From: Puffinus mauretanicus
Lineage: Eukaryota; Chordata; Aves; Procellariiformes; Procellariidae
Length of the DNA: 64,000 nucleotides
Reading direction: 5' to 3'
Assembly: GCA_023333565.1 (NCBI GenBank)
Contig: JAJKFH010000115.1
Coordinates: 2,232,001 to 2,296,000, forward strand
The notes beneath the pieces are model-generated. The model was not told the origin of the DNA. It did no database searches and saw only the letters and a list, made by a program, of their open reading frames with translations. Below, in pieces: positions 50,173 through 61,500 of the stretch. Each line of letters opens with the position of its first letter. The stretch's first letter is position 1. The position numbers were made by a program, and so were the translations under genes.

Positions 50173-53001
50173 CATAGAATCATAGAATCAGTAAGGTTGG
50201 AAAAGACCTTTAAGATCATCGAGTCCAACCGTCAATCCAACACACCATGCCCCCTACACCATGTCCCTAAGGGCCTCATCTACACGTCTTTTAAATACCT
50301 CCAGGGATGGTGACTCTACCACTTCCCTGGGCAGCCTGTTCCAAGGCCTGACCACTCTTTCAGTAAAAAAATTCCTCCTAATGTCCAGTCTAAACCTCCC
50401 CTGGCGCAACTTGAGGCCATTTCCTCTTGTCCTATCGCTAGTTACTTGGGAGAAGAGACCAACCCCCACCTCGCTACAACCTCCTTTCAGGTAGTTGTAG
50501 AGCGCGATGAGGTCTCCCCTCAGCCTCCTCTTCTCCAGGCTAAACAACCCCAGTTCCCTCAGCCGCTCCTCATAAGACTTGTGCTCCAGGCCCTTCACCA
50601 GCTTCGTTGCCCTTCTCTGGACACGCTCCAGCACCTCCATGTCCTTCTTGTAGTGAGGGGCCCAAAACTGAACACAGGATTCGAGGTGCGGCCTCACCAG
50701 TGCCCAGTACAGGGGCACGATCACCTCCCTGCTCCTGCTGGCCACACTATTTCTGGTACAGGCCAGGATGCCGTTGGCCTTCTTGGCCACCTGGGCACAC
50801 TGCCGGCTCATGTTCAGCCGGCTGTCAACCAGCACCCCCAGGTCCTTTTCCTCCGGGCAGCTTTCCAGCCACTCTTCCCCAAGCCTGTAGCGTTGCCTGG
50901 GGTTGTTGTGGCCGAAGTGCAGGACCCGGCACTTGGCCTTGTTGAACCTCATACAGTTGGCCTCGGCCCATCGATCCAGTCTGTCCAGGTCCCTCTGCAG
51001 AGCCTTCCTACCCTCCAGCAGATCAACACTCCCGCCCAGCTTGGTGTCATCTCTGCAAACTTACTGAGGGAGCACTTGATCCCCTCGTCCAGATCGTCGA
51101 TAAAGATATTGAACAACACCGGCCCCAGTACTGAGCCCTGGGGAACACCGCTCGTGACCGGCCGCCAACTGGATTTAACTCCGTTCACCACAACTCTCTG
51201 GGCTCGGCCGTCCAGCCAGTTTTTTACCCAGCGAAGAGTGGACCTGTCTAGGCCGTGAGCCGCCAGCTTCTCTAGGAGAATGCTGTGGGAGACAGTGTCA
51301 AAGGCCTTACTGAAGTCCAGGTAGACCACATCCACAGCCTTTCCCTCATCCACTAAGCGGGTCACCTGGTCATAGAAGGAGATCAGGTTGGTCAAGCAGG
51401 ACCTGCCTTCCATGAACCCGTGCTGGCTGGGCCTGATCCCCTGGTTGTCCCGGACATGGCTTGTGAGCGCCCTCAAAACAAACCGCTCCATGATCTTCCC
51501 CGGCACCGAGGTCAGGCTGACCGGCCTGTAGTTCCCCAGATCCTCCTTCCGGCCCTTCTTGTAGATGGGCGTCACATTGGCGAGCCTCCAGTCGTCCAGG
51601 ACCTCCCCAGTTAACCAGGACTGCTGGTAAATGATGGAGAGCGGCTCGGCAAGCTCCTCCGCCAGCTCCTTCAGCACCCTCGGGTGGATCCCATCCGGCC
51701 CCATAGACTTGTGAGCGTCCAGGTGGCGTAGCAGCTCATTAACTTCTTCCTCATGGATTATGGGGGGTCTATCCTGCTCGTCGTCCTTGTCATCCAGCTC
51801 AGGGGGCTGAGTACCCTGAGGATAACTGCTCTGACTGCTAAAGACTGAGGCAAAGAAGGCGTTGAGTACCTCAGCCTTATCCTCATCCCTGGTGGCAACG
51901 TTCCCCCCCGCATCCAATAGAGGATGAAGATTCTCCTTGGCTCTCCTTTTGTCATTAATATACTTGTAAAAGCATTTTTGTTGTCTCTCACGACAGTGAC
52001 CAGGTTGAGTTCTAGCCGGGCTTTTGCCTTTCTAATTTCCTCTCTGCACGATCTAACGAGATCCCTGTACTGTTCTTGACTTGCCTGCCCCTTCTTCCAC
52101 AAGTGATAAACTCTCCTTTTTTTCCTGAGTCCCAGCCAGAGCTCCCCATTCAGCCAGGCCGGTCGCCTTCCCCGCCCGTTCTTCTTGCTGCACATGGGGA
52201 CAGCCCCTCCTGCGCCTTTAAGACTTCCTTCTTGAAGAACGTCCAGCCTTCCTGGACCCCTTTGCCCTTCAGGACTGTCTCCCAAGGGACCCTCTCGACC
52301 AGCGTCCTGAGCAGGCCAAAGTCTGCCCTCCGGAAGTCCATGGTAGCGGTTTTGCTGCCCCCCCTCTTTACTTCACCAAGTATCGAGAATTCTACCATTT
52401 CATGGTCGCTAAGCCCAAGCCGGCCTCCGACCACCACATCTCCCACCAGTCCTTCTCTGTTTGTAAACAGCAGGTCAAGCGAGGCACCTCCCCTGGTGGG
52501 CTCGCTTACCAGCTGCGTCAGGAAGTTATCCTCCACACACTCCAGGAACCTCCTCGACTGTTTCCTCTCCGCCGTGTGGTACTGCCAGCAGACGTCCGGA
52601 AAGTTAAAGTCCCCCACGAGAACAAGGGCTAGCGACTGGGAGACTTCTGCCAGCCTCTGGTAGAATATTTCGTCTGCCTCCTCATCCTGGCTAGGTGGTC
52701 TATAACAGACTCCCAGCAGGATATCTGCCTTGTTGGCCTTCCCCCTCATCCTTACCCACAAGCACTTGACCTCGTCATCACTACCATTGAGCTCTAGACA
52801 GTCGAAGCACTCCCTAACATACAGGGCTACCCCACCGCCTCTCCTTCCTCGCCTGTCCCTTCTGCAGAGCTTATAGCCATCCATTGCAGCACTCCAATCA
52901 TGAGACTCGTCCCACCATGTTTCTGTGATGGCGACTAAGTCATAGCTACCCCGCTGCACAATGGCTTCCAGCTCCTCCTGTTTGCCGCCCATGCTGCTAT
53001 C
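50173..53001 (-). mobile_element. CR1 LINE, nearly complete ORF2, best-preserved copy
   Basis: The 3' end at 50173 carries two terminal octamers ('catagaatcatagaatc'), followed by the same 3' UTR type as the copies at 24384 and 42437. It extends about 2.83 kb to the very start of the endonuclease domain and breaks in 'gcagcatggg' near 53000. Only the first few ORF2 residues, ORF1 and the 5' UTR are missing. It is flanked by a candidate 8-bp duplication. ORF2 is open from end to end apart from three small frameshifts, and many CpGs are retained. Both points suggest the youngest insertion in the window. Confidence 0.97.
50254..52998 (-). pseudogene. CR1 ORF2 (endonuclease-reverse transcriptase), three frameshifts
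   Basis: In the living element ORF2 nicks target DNA and copies the CR1 RNA at the nick. The endonuclease (52150-52992) keeps ITETWW with its catalytic glutamate, LVGDFNFPDV and LSDHEMVEF. The linker follows in a second frame (KNGRGRRPAWLNGELW). RT (50949-51917) keeps [31 protein letters not shown], motif [15 protein letters not shown] and motif [16 protein letters not shown]. The C-terminal part (50254-50952) starts at MRFNKAKC and ends in [15 protein letters not shown]. The breaks are a 1-base loss near 52206, a 1-base loss near 51975 and a 2-base gain at 51051-51054. The last falls inside the FADD catalytic box. I see no nonsense codon within the correct frames. As it stands it cannot make the protein. 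Confidence 0.95.
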
Positions 53002-53009
53002 TTATTTAT
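53002..53009. repeat. Candidate target-site duplication, right copy (TTATTTAT)
   Basis: This is the second copy of the octamer at 50165-50172. It starts about one base beyond the last position that matches CR1, as expected for a duplication flanking a 5'-truncated insertion. Confidence 0.5.
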
Positions 53010-55522
53010 AGATAAGGTGTCATCTGAAGTGTGTGTGTGTGGGGTGGAATGAGTGGGAATATGGGGAAAATGAAGGGCATTATTCAACCCTTTCTCAAAA
53101 GCTCTCCCACTTGAGGAGAAAGCTTCTGATTGTTCATATCTTGCATATTTTATGTTTTTAAAAAGCTGAATACATTTTTCAGCAAAATCAATTTGTTATC
53201 ATGAGTATATATAGAAGAAATGCATACAGGTCTCCTGAAGAGATGTTTGACAATTTGTACCTAGCAACAGTATCAGTGAGTAATAACTAAATACACCTCT
53301 ACTAAAAATAAGAAAATAATTTGGCACTACCAAAAAAACCTGGGATGAATTCTGTGTGGAAAAATGAAGAATAAGTTTCTTCATAAAAAAAAAGACTAAA
53401 TAATATTTGAAAACTTGCGAAACATCTATTAAGACCTTTGACAGGTAGCTCTAAAAAGCCAAGCTAATGGCATGAACTTTGGACTAGTGCCTGGTAACAC
53501 CTGCCAACATAAGAGCAAACTGCATTTCAAAGCACAAGAAAATTGACTCCTAATTTGCTTTTTGCAATTTTCCCCTTTTACTACAACTGTATAATAATTT
53601 GGAAAACAGCTTGTATTTCCATGGTACCTCGTTGTTCTCCTAGTAACTGCCCTTTCCACAGGATTAATACTGCCATAACTGTAGTAAGTTGTTTGATGGA
53701 TATGGGCTTTCAAACATCTTTATTTAGTTCAAAATCACATGTGATATCATGTAATTTAGGACAAAAGGTAATTGGATCATGATTTCAATTCTTCTGCACT
53801 TTAACTCAAAATTCAAACTTCCACAGTTCATGGCAGGACTTAAAAATTTGGTAAAGAAAAATGCTTCAAGATAGAAAGGAATCTTTTCTGCAAAATGCAA
53901 CCAGAAGTGCTTCAGAGGCATATTTTTTAATTGTAAAAATAGAAAAATAGTTCTATAGTTATAGAACACAGTTTGCAATTTAGATTGCAGGCAAGTAAGC
54001 AGGTGCCATTTTACCACTGATCATTAACTTGACCTCCTAGTGCTCATGAAGGATATTACAGTTTTAAACTGCACAGTCCCATCATATCATCACCACCTTC
54101 CTACTTACATGTACATCTACTCACTCATTTCCCCTATGCTCTTACAAACAGAGCTCCACTTCTCTGAGGTTGCAGGATAGAGGCACTCAGGGGCTGAATT
54201 AAGATTACATGGTCATTAAGAAAATCAAAACCCCTCCTGAACTTTTCTAATTTATTTTAATACACTTATCTTTCTTACTTGGCTCCCTTTGGAGAAGGTT
54301 CTTTTCTGTGTTTCATGGCTCTCAATGCTTTTCCATGGGCTTCAGAAATCCTTATGCATATAGGTAGTATTATCAGGACTGCTAATTAAAAAGATAGCAT
54401 TATTGCATTCTGAATTGGATATGAAATTATACTAAGAATATAGTTATTTTGTACTGTGTGCTGATTGATCCACTTTCAGAAACACACCTGGTTAATTATC
54501 TTTCACGCTCGCAAAAACCAGCACACATTCCACTTGAAGGCGTAGAGGGGATTCTGCCGTGCTGTTTAACCAAATGAACAGGCCACAGACCACAAAATCA
54601 TGGCGCTAAATATCACTTCCCAGGTAATTAACTGTGTCTTGGGCGCTCCCCATCAACCTTCTTTCACATTTTGTTGATGTTTTCACTGCATGGAGAATGT
54701 TGTGTCTTTAAAACATAACACACAAAATTTTGTTTTACAGTATTGTATACACACAGAAACACACATAAAAGGCTGTTCATTGGCTTCCTGCCTACACAGC
54801 TGATTTTTTTTTCCTGGCATATAAGATACGTAAACAGTAAAAAATCTCACATTCAGAGGAAATAGAGTTAAAAGTGAATAGCAAAGTTACGAAATAAACT
54901 TATTTATGACTTTGTTGGCCTTCTGTCCAAAAGCTTACTGCTATATGTAAGCATATACAGCTCATTGTATTTCAATCAACACACATACAAAATATATTAC
55001 ATTATAATATTATATTATAATTATGTATAACACTATTATTTGAATATGTTAGAGTTGGTCCCCTGAGGTTAAACACAAAATTCCTCAAGCTATAAAGAGT
55101 CCTTCAAAATTTCCTTCTCTACAATTTAAAAGATTTCATTGGTTAAAATGTGTTATCTTGTATATTTTTTTTCCTTCCCATGCATCAAAAGTCCTGTCCG
55201 CTCTGCCATATTTTCCAAACAAGTTGTGTTGAACTATTACAGATATCCGTATCATACTTATGTCCTTAAATTCCAGCTCCAGTAATATAGAGGGCTTAGC
55301 AGGAAAGATAGCACAAAGATCCACCAGTATTGAGCTTTCAGGTGGGGTCATCATATGGCATTCTGCTGCATTATATTCACCTGCCATTTTAAGAGTATTT
55401 AAGTATATATCTCAGTGGAATATCTGATTATTGTGAAACATGAGTAACTGGGAGAGAAAAAAAATAGCTAAACTGAAACACTGGAAGTCTGCCAGACTGA
55501 GAACTACAAAATGACTGAAGTT

Positions 55523-55542
55523 AAATAAGTAAATAAATAAAA
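55523..55542. repeat. (AAAT)n-like short repeat
   Basis: AAAT units, one interrupted by G. It is read directly from the sequence. Confidence 0.8.
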
Positions 55543-56440
55543 TGAAAACCAAAACATCATCTTATTAACATGAGTAATGCCAATATAAAACATAATACAA
55601 GGGGTTTCTGTGTGTTTATTGAAATAAAACCAGCTTGTGTGTTCTATTTTTTCCTCTTTATTAATATGGCTATTTGAATGTCCAATGGCTATACACACTA
55701 ATTTTTTATGAGTATGAATTTTGAGTTTCATTTCTTTCAATACGCATATAATAAACTACAGCCTTAAGTCATTAGAATGTTTATGTCATAGCAAGCTATA
55801 GAAGGGGCAAACAAGTCCTTTTAAAAATAATGGAAAAACAGGGGAATTAATAATAGAAACAATGATATAATTTCAGCTTGATTTTCTTGAAAAAATTTTG
55901 CTTGACTTAACAAAAAGGGAATTAAGTTTCCTGGAAAGTAAAATTCACCTGTAAATAATTCTTGAAGAGCAGAAGCTAAAAGTTTCAAGATTGACAAGCC
56001 TAGAAATTGAACATATATCAAACTTCAAAAGAGATTGAGGCTCAGAAAATACTTTGAAAAATACTATTGATGAATGAAAATACAATATTTTCACTTATAA
56101 AATAGAAGTATAGAGACTCATATACACTAAGCCTAGTAGACATAAATATACATACATTTATAAAATATATATATTTACAAATATATAAAATATACAAACA
56201 AGACTTGGAAAGCAAAATTTAAAATCATAGAGTTTGAGTCTTCCACTGTCTACATTGAGTATGAACTTCTACCCTTAGAAAAGAAACCTTGAAACAAAGC
56301 AATAAAGAGTAATTCAGGAAACTGACAAAATTTGTATTTCCGTACATAGGAAATTTAAAGAACACATATTAGTACACACATGAATATACAGCTGATACAG
56401 TAGGTTTGGGGGGGGGGAAACAAACAACCCTAAGGAAGAA

Positions 56441-56462
56441 CATTATCAAGCATTTGATAATG
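56441..56462. repeat. Short inverted repeat (9-bp arms)
   Basis: CATTATCAA and its exact reverse complement TTGATAATG are separated by GCAT. It could form a small hairpin, but no following T-run or gene context gives it a role. Confidence 0.6.
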
Positions 56463-56789
56463 CTTGTTAATTATCTGTTAAAATGGTAACTGTTGGAGGA
56501 AAAGCTAAGAAATATCTGAGGTTCTTGGTCACAGTTTAAACCAAAGACTACAGTCTGATTCCCACAGCATTTGATAAGTGGAAATTCACAGAATCCATGT
56601 CACCTCTTGTTGAAATTAATGGCTTGTCAGCAGATGCAGAATTTTAGACTAGCATTGCAGTGAAGAAGGTGAATATATTGTGAACAAGCTTTTAAGACAG
56701 CTGTTTTTCAACTTAGCTGTTTCCCATTTCATAAGAAATGAGTTTAAACTCTGTTATAATTGTGATTTTGACCTCCATGTGGAGAAAAG

Positions 56790-56866
56790 TACAACATCAA
56801 GTGGAGTACCACAGAGATCAGTACTGGGACTTATTTTTATAATTTAATAGTTTTATTAAGAGCATA
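56790..56866 (+). mobile_element. Ancient CR1-like RT fragment (motif B)
   Basis: The plus-strand sequence 'gtggagtaccacagagatca' then 'gtactgggac' corresponds to SGVPQ(R)SVLG, the RT motif B region of CR1/L2-type LINEs. It is followed by an AT-rich stretch ending in 'tttattaa', where the family encodes FINDL ('tttattaatgac'). It is very short and diverged. The element orientation is opposite to the remnant at 57385-58570. Confidence 0.5.
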
Positions 56867-57384
56867 CCGGGAGATATGAAGTCAACCTATTCTTTTTTTT
56901 CACAGCCAGATTTGAAAGAAAACAAACAGGAAGACGGCAGACCTAACCTACACACATATTTGGGTATTTTGGAATAACAGCTTGCCTTCAATGCAATTGC
57001 TTTAATATTAAATAAAGAGCAGCTGTATACCAGGAGACAGCTAATAAACACAGCCCAGATAAATATTCCTTGACAGCAATGTATGAAAACAAGATGAAGA
57101 AACACCTATGGTGTGTGAAACTAAATAAGAATTTGCTGTATTATTACGTCTGAATAAACAGTCAGTTAGCAAGTAATGGGGGAGATCAAAAACTAGAGAA
57201 GCATTACTTTTTCTGCATATGCAAAATCAGATATGGCTGCATCTAAAATAAATTTTAATCACAAATAAAAGAACACCAAAAATAGAGGAGACTGATTTCC
57301 CTTTATCCTAGAGTATAGCTGAATGTAAGGTGATACGATGTTTTTTCATAAATACATTCAGCAATGTACAGTTGTTTCAAGACA
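56867..57384. other. AT-rich non-coding sequence, nothing recognised
   Basis: No feature supported. A phrase near 57314-57334 ('gaatgtaaggtgatacgatg') faintly recalls the CR1 RT segment after the FADD box but is too weak to call. Confidence 0.45.
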
Positions 57385-58570
57385 ATCATAGAAAACCAAG
57401 GCAAGAAAGCTCATTTAATCTCCCTCCTTCATTCTCAAAACCTATACCAATGCCATTCTTAAGGGAATATTTCTACAGCTATTCCAAGGATATTCTAGGA
57501 CTTCCAAGGATTGGGTCTCTATTAATATCCTTCAGCAACCTATTTTAACACTCTTTAAATAATAGAATGCTTTCTGTATGTCTCATCCAGAGATTCCTTG
57601 CTAAAATTTAGACTCAACACCACTTGTCTTATTCGTCATGGTCACAGTAGAAATTCTTCCAAATTTTTGGATCAAAAGAGTGCAATATCTTTACTTATTT
57701 GAAAAACACATAGGCAATGGAAGGGAAAAAGGAAGGGTGAGAGGTGGAAGGAAAATCAAATCTTCTTTAGGATAAATAATTGAAATTTATTCAAATCTCT
57801 CCTTATAAGCCATTTTATTAGATACCTAATTCTATGTTTGGTTCTGCCCAAGACTATTCAGTGTTACATACTTTTCTTGAAATGCCTATGGCTGTAAATG
57901 GGAGCCCACACCTATGTTTGCATTAGTAAAATAAATACTTCCACGGAACATTTCAGGCTGTGAAACTCAATTTCTTGTTAAAATGGCTCTTTGTCATATT
58001 TTGGCCCATGCGAATTAGCATATTGCAAAACAATTCTCAAGGACACAAAAGGAACAATTCCCAGTAGGCGTTCTAGATCCAATCATCCTTTTCTGAAAGG
58101 TAGGAAGTGGTATAATGGCGTGATATGAGCTATTCTCTGCCAGTTGTTTTTCACGTCGAAGTCCCTGGCATATTTAATTTACTGGAACACACTTAGCCTG
58201 ATCAGTGTTGAGTCAAGTGAAAGGATTACTGCATTTATTTCACAGACGGGAGTATTGTCTTTTGCATACAAAGCAAATATTGGCATGACGTTATTAGGTC
58301 ATATCCATCTTCTGATCCTTTGTAGCTCTTCCATCTTTTTCTTAAAAGTATTCTCACTTATGGAACTGGCAGAGAAGAGACCTTAAAAAAAGTAGTGCAA
58401 GTTTATTTTGAATTTTAACCCAGGCTTCAACATACCTGATGGTACCATCCATCTTTCTGTTGCCTTGAATTTAATAAACATACCATCTATTCCGTCATTC
58501 AGTTCCTTAACAAAATTACTCAATACTATTGGATCCAAGACAGATTTCCTCCAGATTTTTACTTGATACA
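57385..58570 (-). mobile_element. Ancient CR1-like LINE, heavily decayed
   Basis: Three separate stretches match a reversed CR1 in the correct order. First, 57385-57660 resembles the 3' UTR/ORF2 end ('cagcaacctattttaacact', 'ccttgctaaaatttagactc', 'cacttgtcttattcgtc'). Second, 58180-58290 resembles the RT thumb ('cctgatcagtgttgagtcaa', 'tactgcatttatttcacaga'). Third, 58480-58560 encodes on the minus strand KSVLDPIVLSNFVKELNDG, a degraded [18 protein letters not shown]. The FADD box that should follow reads FKATE. It is older than every other long copy here. The unmatched DNA between the blocks may be part of it or later insertion. Confidence 0.6.
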
Positions 58571-61500
58571 ACCATTATTTTCATCATTCAGAATAATGTA
58601 TGTCAAGTCATTTAGAAACTAAAAATCTGTAAAGGTCGACAATAGTTTGACTAGTAACTATTTTGGGAAAGAAGAAAAAAAAAAAGAATGGACTTCTATT
58701 CCTTTTGTGAAATGTTAGGGGAGTAGAATGAGTTAAACGACTTCCTAGGGCCCTGTTCACACCTATTCTCTACGAATTTATGCTTCAGGTAACCCAGAGG
58801 TATTTAGACAAAACAGAATTTCCAGTGCTGTGATGCTGAACTCTACATCTAAAGCTGATAAAACAAAAATCTGTAGTGTTTTTATGGATGTAGAATGTCC
58901 CATACCACTTTGGGACCCTGGGACTAGAGAGGTCAGAAAGGATCCAAAGTTAGACCAGCCTAGACAGTGACAAACTGGGCACAAAGGCTTTCCCCCACAG
59001 AAGGGCTGCTGAAGATAAAACATTACAGATGCTAGATCTTCAAATCCTTTGACTTGCCCCCTAAATTTCTGATCTTCTGAAATGTACGGGCATCCCTAAC
59101 ATTTCTTTCTGTGATCCAAAGGCTATACCTTTATAGGGCTCATTTTCAAACAGCTGCTGTTAGAATGAAAGCTCTTCTTTAAATGAAATACGTCTTTGTT
59201 CTAAAAAAGCTGGATGAACTTCACTCCCATTAACTGCTGCAAACTTTGTGGATTATAGAAGAGTTTTGTTACTGACTTTTTTCAAGGCCTACTGCTTTGA
59301 GCTATGCAATTATCAAGGCTTTCATATTAATAGAAAAAATGGTTCAGACTAGTGTGATCTTTTGAACTTCAGAATCAGTGCTTTCGTGTGGGATTCAGAA
59401 AATGTAACCTGAAACTTGTACAACACAGCAAAATTAAGAAAGGCATACTCTTAATACAGATTCTAATGAATACAGTATAATTTAGTCAGATGGACATCAT
59501 GTAGTAAATAGCAGTTTATATTTTACATTTAAAATTAAAATTTTCTAGTTAGGCAAGTGAAGACGACAGTTGCTTTCTATTTTTTTTCATTCCATTTTTC
59601 TCTTAAATGCAGTTTACTTATCTAGTTCACTTTGTCCATATTTTTACAATAATTCTATTCACTAGTTTATCTACCCTGTCAATTACCACAGCTGATTAAG
59701 CGAACACTCTAAACTCTTCCTACACTAGTGTCCTAAACTTTGGTCTCCTTGTAAACTACAGTAGAAACAGAGAGAACAATAAAGACAGAACATTAGAAAT
59801 TGCACCCAGTAGTTAAGACATACATCCCTGAGGCAAGAGAATATGACTTAATATATAATAAAGTCAAAAATTTGAAAGAAACAAAAGGAAATTCAAAATA
59901 TATATCTTGAAACATTCTACAATTCCATAAATAGAATCCTTTTATGTTTTTGCATATTATAGTTTGAGAACCGCATTGAAGAGAAGCTTTCAATTTTATA
60001 TGTAAAATAGACACTTTGAATATTATGTAAGATTCACTTAAAAAAAAAGAAAATGTTTTATAATTAGGATAAATACGTAAGCAAAGTGATCATTGACATT
60101 AAGATTGCTCCATAAGTTGTGAGAGTGTTTCCTTTTGCAGGAGCACAACATATTTCTTAATTTAATTGGAGGCTCTTTGGTACTGCAGAGCAACTGAAGT
60201 GTTCTTAAAATGGTAAGCTGTATCATAAAAGTAAAACTAATATGTTTGGGAAGTTGATTCTAGAAAATATACTTTTGTTAAGAGAAGAGGAAAAAAAAAT
60301 CTTTCAGTGGCACTGTACCAGGTTAACAAAATAATATGAAGTACAGGTAGGCAGTGGTAATTCAGAATGTAAGCAAGCAACCCACAGTAAAACAATAACA
60401 CCTTTATAATTTTTTTAAAAGTATTTCTACTGAAAAACAATACAATTCAGAAGAGAAAAAAACAGCAAAACACCCCACAAAATAGAAAAAATCTTTCCTC
60501 TGTATTAATATTTGAAAATAGTCACTGTTATATGGAATTGTGAATACAACTATAATTCACTTAAATTCACAATGAAATGGAAACAATGGTAACCTTTACT
60601 CAAGGCTTCTCTCTGGAAGAAAAAATTACTAAGTGGCAGGAAAACATAGCTTTGGGGCAAACCACTACTGTCCCTCATAAAGGAAAATGTTCAGGTATGG
60701 TTATGCCTTACTTAGTCAAGACAATTTAATTTCATATCAAATAGAAGTATAGTAGAAGAAATATAAAATCTGTAGACTCTTAATGGAAGCCATCACTCAC
60801 AGTATCCCATTTTCTAGATGTCCATATTGCATAATCCTATACGCAAATTTGCCAGCCATTCAAAAAGCAGTCCAGGGAGTTCGTTTCATGATCTAGTGGT
60901 GCTGCTGCTGCAGAAGGAAGGATGTGGAGAGTCATTTAGTCTCTGCACAAACTGAAGCTCTCCACCTCCCCCAAGCAGGAGTCCAGTTCTGTTTTTTTCC
61001 CCCAGACAGATGCAGGTGGAATGGATGGAATGAGGATGAAGAGGAAATTGCTCCTTCAAGTCAACACAGAGCCATGTACTCAATAAGGAGCATGTATCTC
61101 CTTATATTATCTTCTTAAATCTGAAGTGAAATCTTTAAAGTTCCTTCTCAGTTTTGTATTCCTGGTTTCCTTCTCACTAAAATCAATAACCATCATAGAC
61201 CTCTGTCTATGCATGTATTTCTCATTCTTCTTCTGATAAAAAGCATGTACAACACTAAGCATGAAGGAAAAATGCAGATTTCGGGGTTTTTTGCACTCCT
61301 TTTATTTTTGTTAACAGAAGCATTAATTATTATCTCATAGAAGGGTTCTGTCCCCTAAAGTGACCAGGGAGTTCAGCTTTACAATATGTCCTCAAAAAGA
61401 TCAGCATAGTGTGTGAGGGATCCTGACTGCTTTTAAGCTCCAACAAAGTCAGAGCTCATAACAAACTTATTTAAGAAAGCACCCTATTCTTGAAGACATA

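Larger units (their letters stand above)
53010..56789. other. AT-rich non-coding sequence, no gene seen
   Basis: No gene is recognised. It has a short (GT)n near 53029-53040, an alternating AT tract near 54992-55027, an AAAT run at 55523-55542 and AT-rich sequence at 56155-56205. All open frames are below 100 codons, with no recognisable domain. Confidence 0.55.

Noticed and set aside
50446..51258. Plus-strand open frame of 270 codons
   Set aside because: It is the antisense of CR1 ORF2, where GC-rich codons keep the opposite strand open. It has no independent motif.
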